A DNA stretch of 64,000 bases, taken from contig KK106981.1 in assembly GCA_000611775.1 (NCBI GenBank), forward strand, positions 3,898,668 to 3,962,667, written 5' to 3'. The position numbers were made by a program, and so were the translations under genes. This DNA comes from Umbilicaria muhlenbergii (Eukaryota > Ascomycota > Lecanoromycetes > Umbilicariales > Umbilicariaceae). Below are positions 20,473 to 30,980 of this stretch, piece after piece (the first letter of the stretch is position 1; each line of letters begins with the position of its first letter). The notes under the pieces were generated by a model that had not been told where the DNA came from, ran no database searches, and saw nothing but the letters and a program-made list of their open reading frames with translations.

Positions 20473-23324
20473 TCAAAGCTTTGATCTCACGCCTTCAAGC
20501 CGGAATTTGACATCTTTCAGTGCCTTGTTCGAAGGCTTCCATTCATCGAACTGCTTTAGCAGCTCATTCGTCTCATCCGACAGCTCCGTCCGTACGTACT
20601 CCTCTTCAAGGACGCCTCGCATTGCAAATGGTAGTATGTATGGGTTCGGCGGACTGGGCATTGTTTCTCGTTTTGTCTGCAAAGGTACTTCACTAACAGA
20701 GCTTGTCTCCAAGGCGTGCTCAACCGCGAGGCTGTATAAAGAGAGATCAGATCAGCATAAAGTCCTATCACGCGGTTCTGATTCGGGGCTCGTACTAATA
20801 GACCGCATCATCATCGTAGATTCGAGAGTGGCCTTCTCCGCCGTACAGACTTCCAGCAAGTGGTGTACTCAGCTCGCGGATAAGGCCGTGATCCGAGATA
20901 CCGAGGTTCCGTAATTTCAGTGCAAAGCCGACAAGATGTGTGAGACTATCATCTCAGTCAGTACATGCCTGATAGTATGACAAGCTCTGAGTAGTATAAT
21001 AAAAACTGAAGGGCTTACAAATCCGGCGCGTGAACCCTGCCATCGACGAACACAGCCCTGTATATGTTGGGATGGCTAATGGGACCGAACGTCGAGGACT
21101 GATTGACCCGGCATCAGCTAACGAAGCTAAAGCGCAGATAGACGACTGACCTCGAGTGACACAAGCTGATCATCTATACTACCAACGTATACAATTTTAA
21201 TACCGAATCGCAAAGCAGTGTCTAATGCTACCTCGTAATCTCTCGATACTGTACTGTCTGGCCTTGCGAATTCGAAGAGCTCTCCAGCTGAACCACTGAT
21301 CCACCGAGATTTGTAGTCGGCAAACGGGCCCAGATTGACGCCCGCCATTGCACAGACGCTAATTCGAGCTGCGTTGACGCATCCGAATGCTATCAGCTTA
21401 GCCACCAGCATCATGGTTACGGGAACGCCTTGGCTATGGCAAGCAAACATGACAAAGTCGGCTCTGCGAATCTCCTCGATCCAGTTGAGCATGAGTTTCC
21501 ATAGAAGATGTATCCGCTCGGCGATCCTACCTTCACCTTCCAAAGCCACCTTCTCGACCTCACATGAGTAGCCGTGATCCTGCGTCCACTTGTGGATAGC
21601 GTTGGCGGCCGAATTGGCGAAGCGTATGGAGGTACCAGTTGGCTGCCCAAGAACAGTGCGGATAAGTGGTGCTGGAAAATACCCGTGGACTCCAATTGCC
21701 AAAGCTTTCCTGATTCTCGGTGGATCTCGAACGAGGGTGACTTGCGTCTGCTTCGGCAGCTTGTTGTAATTCAGTAGCCGGCTGAGCTGCTGTAAGAGAC
21801 TTGGAGTCTCCAGCACAGGATAAGTCTGCTTGAAAGCCGGGAGTAGAAGATTTGGCGCTGTCTTGGGTGATGAAGTTGAACCAGCTTTCGAAGGCTTGGC
21901 TACTTCCAAGGATGTCGTGTCTAACATAGATGCGGGTTGTGCACCTTGAGATGAATCTCTATCTTTCACAATTTCCAAAGATTGTGGTCTATCTCTTTTT
22001 CCTGATTTATTCAGTGTGCTAGGTACGCCTTTCACATCACCGACTACCGCATTCTCCGGCTGCGCCAATGAAGGCGCACCAGCCACGGCTAATTTACCAG
22101 CATGTTCCCCAGCCAAGCCAGAATCACTAGTAGCCTTGCTGGTATCCCTTGACCAGAAAGTCCATCCCGATGATCTCTCCGCGGTCGATGGTACAGAAGA
22201 GGTTTCAAGCACATCAGGTTTGCCGATCTGTTTCTTAGGACCTGAAGGGTCCGTATTCGCACTAGGAGCCAATATGGACGGAATATCAGCGTCGGACGTA
22301 GTGGATTTAGGTATGCTTTCCTGTGGCGCTGGACTTGCACTGCTCCAGAGGCCAAGCCAAGACCGAGGCTGCTGCTCTCTCTGGGCACTTACGGCTCGCG
22401 GATTGGGATCTGAGTTTCTTCGTTGATCTGGGGTGAAGCCTTCTTGTACCTCTGGCAGGTTTGATGGGGCTGCCTCTTGTAGGGTTGGTCTATTAGCATC
22501 TACAGCCTTCCCGGACTCCTCGATGCCCTGTGACGCAATCAGGTTACGATCTTCGGAGGTCCCACTCCGTGAAAACCAGCCTAGCCAACCTGCCGACTCA
22601 TTCGCTTGCCCTTGCTCCGAAGAAGTGTTGTTATCGAGTCGTTTCGAGTCTTTTGTTTTGTTCTCCCTTTCTTCCTCCTGCTTCGGATTGGTGCCAAGGT
22701 CTAGTTTCGCCTCGGACTGCCCCGTGTGTCCCTCCGAGAGGGGATCTTTTGCATTGGTCACGGCTTTATTCTCTTCTGCTGGGGGCGCCCTTGGTAACGC
22801 GTCGTTGAGACTAGACTGGGCACTTGAAGTTATGTTGAGCTTTGTTGTTGTGGCGGCAAGAGGTAACGATCTGGTGGAGCCGCCTATGCCCCGCGCTCGA
22901 TATATTGATGGAGACTGGAAGGAACCTGAAGGCGTTCGAGGTGCTCGGGGGGACGAAATTAAATCCGTAGCTGCATTCTTCGCGGCTGAAATACTTTCCC
23001 TGGCAAGATGCGTTACGGGAGCCGCTTTGGGGAATCGTGGCCATGTACCGCCATACCAGCTACTCGTAGATCGTGGCTATATCAAGTCAAAACATGTACG
23101 CAACGATCGGTGTGATGAAACGGTCTCACTGTGCTAACGCCCCCATTGCTCATCCGAGCTTCGGCTGCATTGCCGGACTTTTCCAGTGACTCCACAGGTG
23201 GTTCGAGTTCTTTAAAGCCCTCGGGCTCGTGAGGTAAAGGAACTTTTGCCGCTGCTTCTGGGAGCTCCTCAGAGAGTTTTGTATCTGCCTTCGGGTTTGG
23301 CTTGACTCGTTTGCGAGGTCCCAT
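20473..23324 (-). CDS. Conserved fungal protein with alpha/beta-hydrolase-like fold
   Basis: Five exons fit: 23324-23130, 23076-21151, 21098-21019, 20945-20796 and 20731-20473, giving 869 aa (start MGPRKRVKP; an ATG three codons upstream is also in frame). The first ~480 residues are disordered, rich in Ser/Pro/Lys, with WLGWFSRSG- and WTFWSRDT-like short repeats. The second half looks like an alpha/beta hydrolase: KALAIGVHGYFPAPLIR, then FVMFACHSQGVPVTMML, where CHSQG sits at the nucleophile elbow, and IKIVYVGSIDDQLVSLE, where an acid would be expected, before SSTFGPISHPNIYRAVFVDG. I recall a family of uncharacterised fungal serine-esterase-like proteins of this layout. Function unknown. Head-to-head with SPB1. 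Confidence 0.8.
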
Positions 23325-23738
23325 GGGTAGCACGGGAAGGCGACGTGATTGTGTGGAGAATTTGAAGAGTTATTGAGAAAGCCGACACTCCGCGCCGTGC
23401 CGATACATGTACAGTAACGGCGGTATCGGGCGACCAGCAAGCTACATTGAACGGTGTCGGGTGAGTCGTCAAATGTCATATGGCTGGCAGTCAGCCTCAT
23501 CAGCCTTACCTGAAGCCACCTACCTTGCCTTGCGAATAATTTACCGTACCACTCACGACTATCATACTTTACCGTACGCGTGGGGGAGTAAGCGAGCGCC
23601 CCACCGATGCTTGTCAAGCGGCACTCCTGTACCCCGGTACCCTTGTACCCCTGCACCCCGGTATCTTTGGCGTCCGCTTTTTTCACTTCTTCGAAATCAG
23701 ATCAAACTCGGAAACAGCACCAAGATTTGCTGAAGGCC
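23325..23738. promoter_or_regulatory. Divergent hydrolase/SPB1 intergenic region
   Basis: It contains two TTTACCGTAC words (near 23541 and 23569) and a CCCCGGTA/GTACCC tandem at about 23628-23665, ~80 bp before the SPB1 start. These are the only structured elements seen. Confidence 0.5.
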
Positions 23739-26455
23739 ATGGGTATACAGAAGAAGGTCAGTACCGTCACAGCTTTGGTGATCCTCGCTGATAGTCTGAA
23801 CAGCACGGCAAAGGCCGGCTTGACAAATGGTACAAGCTCGCAAAGGAAAAGGGCTACAGAGCCCGCGCCGCCTTCAAACTCATACAGCTGAACAGGAAAT
23901 ACAATTTCCTTGAGAAGAGCAAAGTCTTGCTCGACCTATGTGCTGCACCAGGAGTATGATCCGCTTCGCGCACATGAACACCAATAGGCTGACCAAGATC
24001 TCAGTCATGGTGTCAGGTTGCCGCGGAGACGATGCCGGCTAATAGTCTTATCGTTGGTGTAGACCTTGCCCCTATCAAGCCAATCCCGAGAACGATTACC
24101 TTCCAAAGCGACATCACCACCGATAAGTGTCGTGCTACGATCAGACAGCATTTGAAGACCTGGAAGGCGGATACTGTGCTCCATGATGGCGCGCCCAACG
24201 TCGGTACGGCGTGGGTACAAGATGCATTCTCCCAAGCAGAACTGGCTCTTCAGGCAATGAAACTTGCAACGGAATTCCTAATCGAAGGCGGTACTTTCGT
24301 TACCAAGGTTTTCCGGTCAAAGGATTATAATGCGCTTCTCTGGGTTTTCAACCAGCTTTTTACTAAAGTGGAGGCTACCAAACCGCCATCCTCTCGAAAT
24401 GTCTCCGCGGAGATCTTCGTCGTCTGTCGAGGATTCAGGGCTCCGAAGCGGATAGATCCCAAATTCCTTGATCCTCGCTCGGTCTTCGCAGAGCTTACAG
24501 ATCCGACGCCCAATCACGAAGCCAAAGTCTTCAACCCGGAGAAAAAAAAACGGAAACGAGATGGTTATGAAGAAGGCGACTATACACAGTTTAAAGACGC
24601 TCCTGCAAGCGAGTTCATACAGACATCTGACCCCATAGCAATGCTGGGCAGTCTCAACAAGCTGAGCTTCGAGCAGAAGGGGCATGGCGATATAGCTCTT
24701 ACCGCTCTTGACCAATTGCGCGAAACGACTGTCGAGATCCGTGACTGTTGTGCTGATCTCAAAGTGCTTGGTCGTAAGGAATTTCGGATGCTCTTGAAAT
24801 GGCGACTGAAGGCTCGTGAGAAGTTTGGATTCGCAGCGAAGAAAAAGCCTAGCCAACCTATTGAAGGCGAAGAAGTAGCTGAGATAGAACCCTTGGACGA
24901 AGAACTGCAGATTCAGGAGGAGCTACAAAAGCTTGATGAGAAAGAAAGCTCGAGAAAGAAGAGGGAGCGAAGGCGTGAGAACGAGAGAAAGCAGAAAGAA
25001 ATCGTTCGAATGCAGATGCATATGATGCCGCCAACGGAGATAGGCCTCGAGCAAGCTGGGCCGGATGGCGAAGATGCAACGTTCGCTTTGCGTGCGGTAG
25101 ACAGAGCTGGTGCGGTGGACAAGGTTGCCAGAGGGAAGATGGGTCTGGTCATCCGACCTCAGAACCGACCTGAGGATGCTGATGCTAGTGGTGAAGAGGA
25201 GAGCGATCCGGAGGAAGACCGGCTGGAAAGAGAACTTGATACTCTCTATGTGCGGTACCAGGAGAAGAAGTCTGGATCAGATGCCAAGTATCGTGCAAAG
25301 AAAGCCCGCAAGGAACAAAAGGACGGGGAATGGGAAGGTTTTTCTGAGGATGCAGAGAGTAGTGCCGATGAGGTCCACGACGACCAGGTCTCAGAGGGAT
25401 CTTCAGATGATAAGGAAATGAACAACGCGCGGACTCTCATCACTACCCTTGATAATTCTAAGGACGAGAAGGGCGTCCTTACCAGAAGAGCAATCATGTT
25501 CTTCGACCAAAGTATTTTCAAAAACATTAGCGGGCTAGAAGCTGAAGCAGGAGAAGACAGCGCTATTGATATGGATGGGGACAATTCAGGTGAAGAGGAT
25601 GGGGATAGAAGCAAACCTACACGCGTGAATGAAGACAAGGCACATAGTGTGGAGCAATGCGCAACTTCTTTACCAGCTAGGTCTACCACCAGGCTGCCGT
25701 TTTCTACTACACCCGGCAACACTGCGTCTACGTTAGGTTCCTCTGCGGACGATACTGATGAAGACAATGGCAATGATTTCGAGGTTGTCAAAGATTCTGC
25801 CGGCAGTGAGTGGGAGCTGCAGGGTGAGCCTCGAAAAGTTGGGCGTTTAGGTACTATTTTTTGCGGCTGGATATCATACAACCCCTGCTGACTGGTCTTA
25901 GATATCGACATCATCACCGCTGAGGCTATGACGTTGGCCCAGCAAATAGCCTCTGGAGAGAAGTCTACATATGATCTCATGGACGAGGGTTTCAACAAGT
26001 ACAGTTTTCAAGACCGAGACGGCCTTCCAGAGTGGTTCTTAGACGATGAGGGCAAACACAGCAAGCCACATCGGCCGATCACCGCAGCAGGTGCTACAGC
26101 CATCAAGGAGAAACTAAGGGCACTCAACGCCCGGCCGATTAAGAAAGTTCGTGAAGCTAAGGACCGGAAGAAGTTTAAGGCTGCTCAACGACTCGAAAAG
26201 CTACGTAAAAAGTCGGCCCTTGTTGCGGATGAGGAAGGGATGACTGAGAAAGAGAAAGCTCAGAACATTGCAAAGCTAATGAGTAAGGCTGCGAAGAAGA
26301 AGCCTAAGCAGCAAGTCAAGGTTGTGGTGGCCAGGGGAGGCAACAGAGGCATTTCAGGTCGTCCACGGGGCGTCAAGGGCAAATACAAGATCGTCGATGC
26401 TCGTCTGAAGAAGGATGTTAGAGCGGAGAAGAGATTGGCAAAGAAGCGGCATTGA
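23739..26455 (+). CDS. SPB1: AdoMet-dependent rRNA methyltransferase Spb1
   Basis: Exons 23739-23756, 23804-23953, 24005-25850 and 25902-26455 give 855 aa (yeast Spb1 is 841). The first exon is only 18 nt (MGIQKK). The FtsJ/RrmJ domain follows: [49 protein letters not shown] and [21 protein letters not shown]3381 region contains [20 protein letters not shown] and [10 protein letters not shown]. The Spb1 C-terminal domain includes [34 protein letters not shown] and a basic tail ending [11 protein letters not shown]. It 2'-O-methylates G2922 in the A-loop of 25S rRNA (yeast numbering) during 60S assembly in the nucleolus. Highly acidic linkers are normal here. Confidence 0.96.
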
Positions 26456-26950
26456 CTGAGCTGCTCGAGCGAGAGTTCCCCCGCTGAATGCCGCAGACCA
26501 GGCCTGCTGTTGCCAAGATGCTCAAACTTTGCTTGCCTCCTAAATCCTGGCCCTTCTCAACTATTTCGACGGGTTAGCAGCCAAGGCCATATTGCGAACA
26601 AATGCGCTCGATGCATATAAGAAGCCCCCGAAGTCCATGTCATACCTAAGGCGCTACTAGTCAGCGGTCCATAGATTAGAAATTCTTGAGGGGCGGTAGG
26701 GGCCTATAGTGCGGCGTTGCCCCGTGGACTACGTTACAGGGGCATAGAGACTGTTATACCAAGACCGTGCAGTCCAGTTGGCCTTCACTGATCAGATCAA
26801 TACCCACGGTAAAATGTTTCATTAACAGGCCTTCATTGCATACTACAAAGAAAACTTCGAAGCTGCAAATTATACATGATACTTTCTATTCAGAGGGAGA
26901 CCTTTGTCCCTCGATCGATGTAGCAACGTCCAGGTGACTATCGCGGCGGA
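26456..26950. other. Convergent 3' intergenic region
   Basis: Lies between SPB1 and the phosphotransferase 3' ends. No gene or repeat recognised. Confidence 0.5.
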
Positions 26951-28573
26951 CTACTCCATATCCTCTAATCCACTCCATCCCAGTTCCTTCCAGTCTTCTT
27001 CTTCCCCATCTCCATCGCTCTCGTCAGTAGGGGCCAGCTGCACGTCCACCCAACCGGGAACTCGAGCCTGATGTATCCACCGCCGAAAGACCCTCTCCCG
27101 CAAGGCCTCCTCGAGACCAACTCGCGGTTCCAATATTTCCTCGTACTTGGAACCAATCCCCGTCAAACGTTCTTCGAATGCCTCACGAAGCTTAGTAAGC
27201 AGGAAAGCCTCTTGGCTTGCCTTCACAACATCATCTCCGTAAGAAACTCGATCTGCTTCCTCAATAGCCTCGTTTACGGTTTCCGAATCCAGAAAATCTG
27301 GTACTCGTGGGTGAAGCGATGGCGGGCTGATGTTGGTCGTTTCCCAGTCGACAAGTGCTGTTAATGAGCCGGTGACATCTACTAGAAGATTATCGAAGGA
27401 GATATCGGGGTGCATGAGCATGTTGGATTTTGGCTCTCGGACCAAGTCCGACAAGTTATCTCGCAAAGCTTCGATGGCTTTGGGAATAGCGGACAGGTCA
27501 CTCGTGATGAACAGTGCAAGATTTCCGTCCAGTATGTCCGAAACGTCATTGTCCGAACCGGTCCGCGTGTTCTCGTTAGAACTGAGATCCGCCCTTTGTA
27601 TCTTCTCCTCTTCTTCAGAAGCCCCTGATCCAGTCCCATATCCAGAATCACTGTCAAACTCGTAGCTGCCATTGGCACTTCGTATCTTCTGCTCTTCTTC
27701 AGAGCCCCCCGATGCCTTCCTATATCCGGAATTCTTGCAAATATCGCGCTCAGCGGCACTTTTGAGTCGGCGGTAGTCGTCCAAGTAGGCAGGATCGTTG
27801 ATTTCGTTCTGCTGAGCATCAAGCACGGCATCGTAGTACGCTTGCAATGTGAGAAAAGGCCCACGATCAATCGAATAACCTCGGCGTCTCCCCACAAAGA
27901 AGGATGGGTCGACCATGGCGCCGATGTAGAATTTCATCTCCGTCTCTGTATATCGTATGTACAAGCTACCCATCCGATCGAAAGAGAATCTTGATAGCTG
28001 GTCAACCCAATCGGCAACTTGGTTAACCAGCTTAATCTGATGGAGCTGATCCATGTCCGGCCATAGAACTCGGAGGGCCGTTCCAGTAATTTTCTGCATT
28101 AGTATCCATTCCAGACCAAGCTCGTTGTTGGCGGAAGATTCGTAGACAAAGATGACAGGAACGGGTATAGTAGTATTGCGACGAACGAACTCGATGGTTG
28201 CTACTTCGCTCTCGGTCTTATACCAGGGATCAACTGGTAATGAGACGCGAAAGATAAGTTGGACTGGAAGCCCAGTCCGCAGGTCGCTCGTCTTGATGGT
28301 GTAAAGCTTGTTGTATGTTCCCTCCCGGAAGAATTCGATCGTGATGCCGGTGCTCTGGAAACCACAGGAGTTGAGGTGAGGTTGGACAACTTTCATGATG
28401 AGTCTCGTATCCGGAACTGTCACCCATACCGGACAATAGGAAAAGCATGCTACGTGTTTCCACCGTAGCGTGCAGCGGTGAGAGGCTTGGTCGGACTGCT
28501 GCGAGTCCTGTGCTGAGACCTGGATAGGAAACTGTGATCTGGGGACCATCACATTCAGATACGTAGAGGCCAT
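26951..28573 (-). CDS. APH/ChoK-type phosphotransferase family protein
   Basis: A single open frame of 540 aa from the ATG at 28573 (the frame is open to 28627, but 28573 has the better start context and avoids overlap with the next gene). It matches the fungal aminoglycoside-phosphotransferase-like family: FREGTYNKLYTIKTSD, FRVSLPVDPWYKTESEVATI, ANNELGLEWILMQKITGTAL, the catalytic loop MHPDISFDNLLVD (HxDxxxxN) and the metal motif ALVDWETT. An acidic Ser/Gly/Glu-rich insert with two similar SGYxxxSGxSEEExKI units lies mid-protein. Substrate unknown; this family is much expanded in fungi and should not be read as antibiotic resistance. It is among the last intact genes before the repeat region. 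Confidence 0.85.
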   Translation of the reverse strand: MASTYLNVMVPRSQFPIQVSAQDSQQSDQASHRCTLRWKHVACFSYCPVWVTVPDTRLIMKVVQPHLNSCGFQSTGITIEFFREGTYNKLYTIKTSDLRTGLPVQLIFRVSLPVDPWYKTESEVATIEFVRRNTTIPVPVIFVYESSANNELGLEWILMQKITGTALRVLWPDMDQLHQIKLVNQVADWVDQLSRFSFDRMGSLYIRYTETEMKFYIGAMVDPSFFVGRRRGYSIDRGPFLTLQAYYDAVLDAQQNEINDPAYLDDYRRLKSAAERDICKNSGYRKASGGSEEEQKIRSANGSYEFDSDSGYGTGSGASEEEEKIQRADLSSNENTRTGSDNDVSDILDGNLALFITSDLSAIPKAIEALRDNLSDLVREPKSNMLMHPDISFDNLLVDVTGSLTALVDWETTNISPPSLHPRVPDFLDSETVNEAIEEADRVSYGDDVVKASQEAFLLTKLREAFEERLTGIGSKYEEILEPRVGLEEALRERVFRRWIHQARVPGWVDVQLAPTDESDGDGEEEDWKELGWSGLEDME

Positions 28574-28626
28574 CGTTGCTACGCAGTTAGATAGTAGCGT
28601 TAGGCGAGTGCTTTCTATCTGAATCA

Positions 28627-29087
28627 TTAGTATCGTACGTCAAATGAGGGAGAATTAATATTGAGCGAGGTGTGTAGGATCCGGACCTTAGCGCCGGCGG
28701 CTTTCGGCTTCTTGCGGTCCTCCGCGGTAAACACTTCCAATTTGCCGTCCTTGGTTATTCGGACCATTTCATAGTCCAGAACCTTTTTCTTCCCCAAATA
28801 GTTGCTCTTCCTCAGATCGTATCTTATGTGGGTGGCGTCCCCCTCCCACTCGGTGGACACAAGCACGCACGCCACTGTTGGCTTGCTTGTCCCGTTCGGT
28901 TGAGCGACGTTCTTGAGGCTGCGTGCCTCAGCCCTGTCCACAACCTGCACTTGAAGATTGTGATACTGCCCGCTCTCCTGTATAGCTAGGATCAGAATAG
29001 TTCATAGAACAAGTGCATCTCACCTACTCCCTCACGGTCAAAATGCAAATTCCTGCCTGTAGCAATCGTCTTCCTTCCCTTCAGTCC
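28627..29087 (-). CDS. Unrecognised small basic protein, 3' part
   Basis: Two exons connect in frame: 29087-29024 (GLKGRKTIATGRNLHFDREG) and 28985-28627 (IQESGQYHNLQVQVVDRAEA, then TVACVLVSTEWEGDATHIRY and a Lys-rich end KKPKAAGAKVRIL). I do not recognise the family. The codon-like, indel-free frame and a good donor/acceptor pair argue for a real gene. No convincing first exon is visible upstream, where the sequence turns AT-rich, so the 5' end may be lost, may lie in a short exon I missed, or may have been cut off by transposon insertion. Confidence 0.5.
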
Positions 29088-29901
29088 CTGAAACGACAAC
29101 AGATCTGTCACGATATAGTAACATATTGAGCTTAGCGCTTCCTAAGTGACTTGGCACCGCTGGGTTTTGCGCAAAATCAGCGGAGAAACCAAAAAGCAAC
29201 CAAGCCACGCATATGATATATCATTGTCATAGGCCTCATAAACTACTCAGTTCAGAGACTTAAACCCTTTTTTTCAATTCTCAAAGCCAGCGGTGGTTGT
29301 GAAAGCACAGTGAATTCAAGAATATCACAAAGTTGTCACAATCTTCACATCAAAAACGCTCAAAAATCACAAAAACAACAACACAACAACCACAACACCT
29401 TTTTTCTTAACTTGTCATGTAAGAATTAGATTTAAATCTATCTTACACTGCTTTTACAAATCATTAAACATTAAAAACACATTGTTATTCACTGCTTTCT
29501 GTCTTTATTACTTCTCAACACGCGTCAAGCCGCGGTTCTTGAGAATTTTGATGAGGTGTAAGCACTAACGTAATACACCCCATGGGTTATTTTCGGTTAT
29601 CGCAAAAAAATAACCTCGGGGCCCAAAAAAGCAAGTTATTCACCCCCACCCCCACCTAATAACTACTTTTTTTGGGGGGGCAGGTTATCTCGTGGGTTAT
29701 TCTTACGTTATAGAGTATTCCTGCTTATCGGCGCGCCTGGATTAATTCAAATATGGGGGAGCAGGCCTCCCTCACCGCTTTTTCATGCTTTTCATGCTTT
29801 TCATGTCCTTGTGCTGAGGCAATATCGTGACTTTCTTCTGCTTAACAGGCCTCGTTTTTGCCTTTGCGCCTGTAGAAAGCTCGCCGCCGGCCATTTTCAT
29901 C
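29088..29901. other. Boundary between gene-dense DNA and the repeat block
   Basis: Composition changes here from balanced to AT-rich. The stretch 29560-29710 holds five GGTTAT words in both orientations, CCCC- and GGGGGGG runs, and AATACACCCC (29572-29581), which reappears inverted at 34365-34374. CpG is still present up to about 29905. A border of the Crypton element is likely. Confidence 0.5.
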
Positions 29902-30980
29902 ATGATGACGTCAATTGAGGTCCAGACTGAGATGTTCAAGGCTCATGCTCATGCCCTTGCCCTACGTGACAGCTGTAGGGCAGTGAATATGCACTGAAAT
30001 TACAAGAGGCTGATCAAGGAGTGAAAGGTCTGTCTCCACCTCAAAGAAGTCAGGGTGTGCATCAGTCAGCTGACTTTGTACAAGGACTGATGCCTTAAGA
30101 AGGGCTTCATGAACAGGATAATGATTTATGAGAAGAAAGCCATCCTCTTCCTGTCTTCAGAGATCATTGACCGGCCCCTACAGGGTGAGGGCAAAAAACA
30201 CAAACAGGAGATGCTGGCATATCAGAGCATTCAGATGAAATACATGATCACCCTCATGTATATGTATGAGGCGCAGAAGTCAGATGAGCAGAATCATCAC
30301 CTCAGTCCTTCTGAGGCAGCATTGAAGACCTTAATGAAGTCTCTGAAGAGGAAACAGGCTCAAGCACAGTGAGACACCTTTAAAGATCATGCCCTGAGAA
30401 GCCTGCTCAACTCATATGACATCATGAGTATGAGGAAGATTATTTCAATGATGTGAAGTCAAACCTTCATCTCAGAGCAGTACCTTCAGATGACAGTTAA
30501 TTTCATTATGAGTCACCTGCTTATACTACAGGATGAAAGCATGTGAATCACTGAGCTTTCAGACCTCTTTGTCATTGATTTTGATAATGAAGGTAGTCAA
30601 TGCAAGGCTCTGATCCTTATAAAGGACAATGAGAAGATCAACTCATACAAGAAGATTAAACATTATGTCATGATGTGAAACAAAGAGCTTCTGCTCTGCA
30701 ACATGAGTGCTCTTGCATTCTACTTCTTCTGAAGATGACATCACACTGATGAGCTCTTCCTTATGTTCAGGGCTCACAAGGAGTGGTACTAGATTCACAT
30801 GTTAATCAGAGAGCAGAAGAATGTCATCAAGCTGCTGCATTACAATATGCAGCTGAATTGAATGAAATGAGCTTACAATGAAGCTCATGTGCCTGTCATG
30901 AAGTCAACACATGACAACTGACCTGATGAGGCTCATCATGTGAAGCAGGCAGGCGTGGATGAGTCTCAAGTACATTAATC
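29902..30980 (+). pseudogene. Crypton-type tyrosine recombinase, inactivated
   Basis: One frame runs from the ATG-like start at 29902 to about 30978 without indels but with many nonsense codons, mostly TGA. It reads as the fungal Crypton/Ndc10-like recombinase: ITELSDLFVIDFDNEG (family LSDLF...), ALILIKDNEKINSY, ELLLCNMSALAFYFF, LFLMFRAHKEWY, then STHDN followed by TGA where the family has the catalytic HxxR, and HHVKQAGVDESQ. The first catalytic Arg also falls at a TGA. This is therefore a mutated DNA-transposon integrase of the Crypton class. Its remaining 3' exon(s) may lie in 31140-32650, where no homology could be confirmed. Confidence 0.72.

Noticed and set aside
26640-26700. rRNA-like string (GATTAGAAATTCTTGAG) in the intergenic region
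   Set aside because: It resembles an 18S motif only over a dozen bases and the flanks do not match rRNA.
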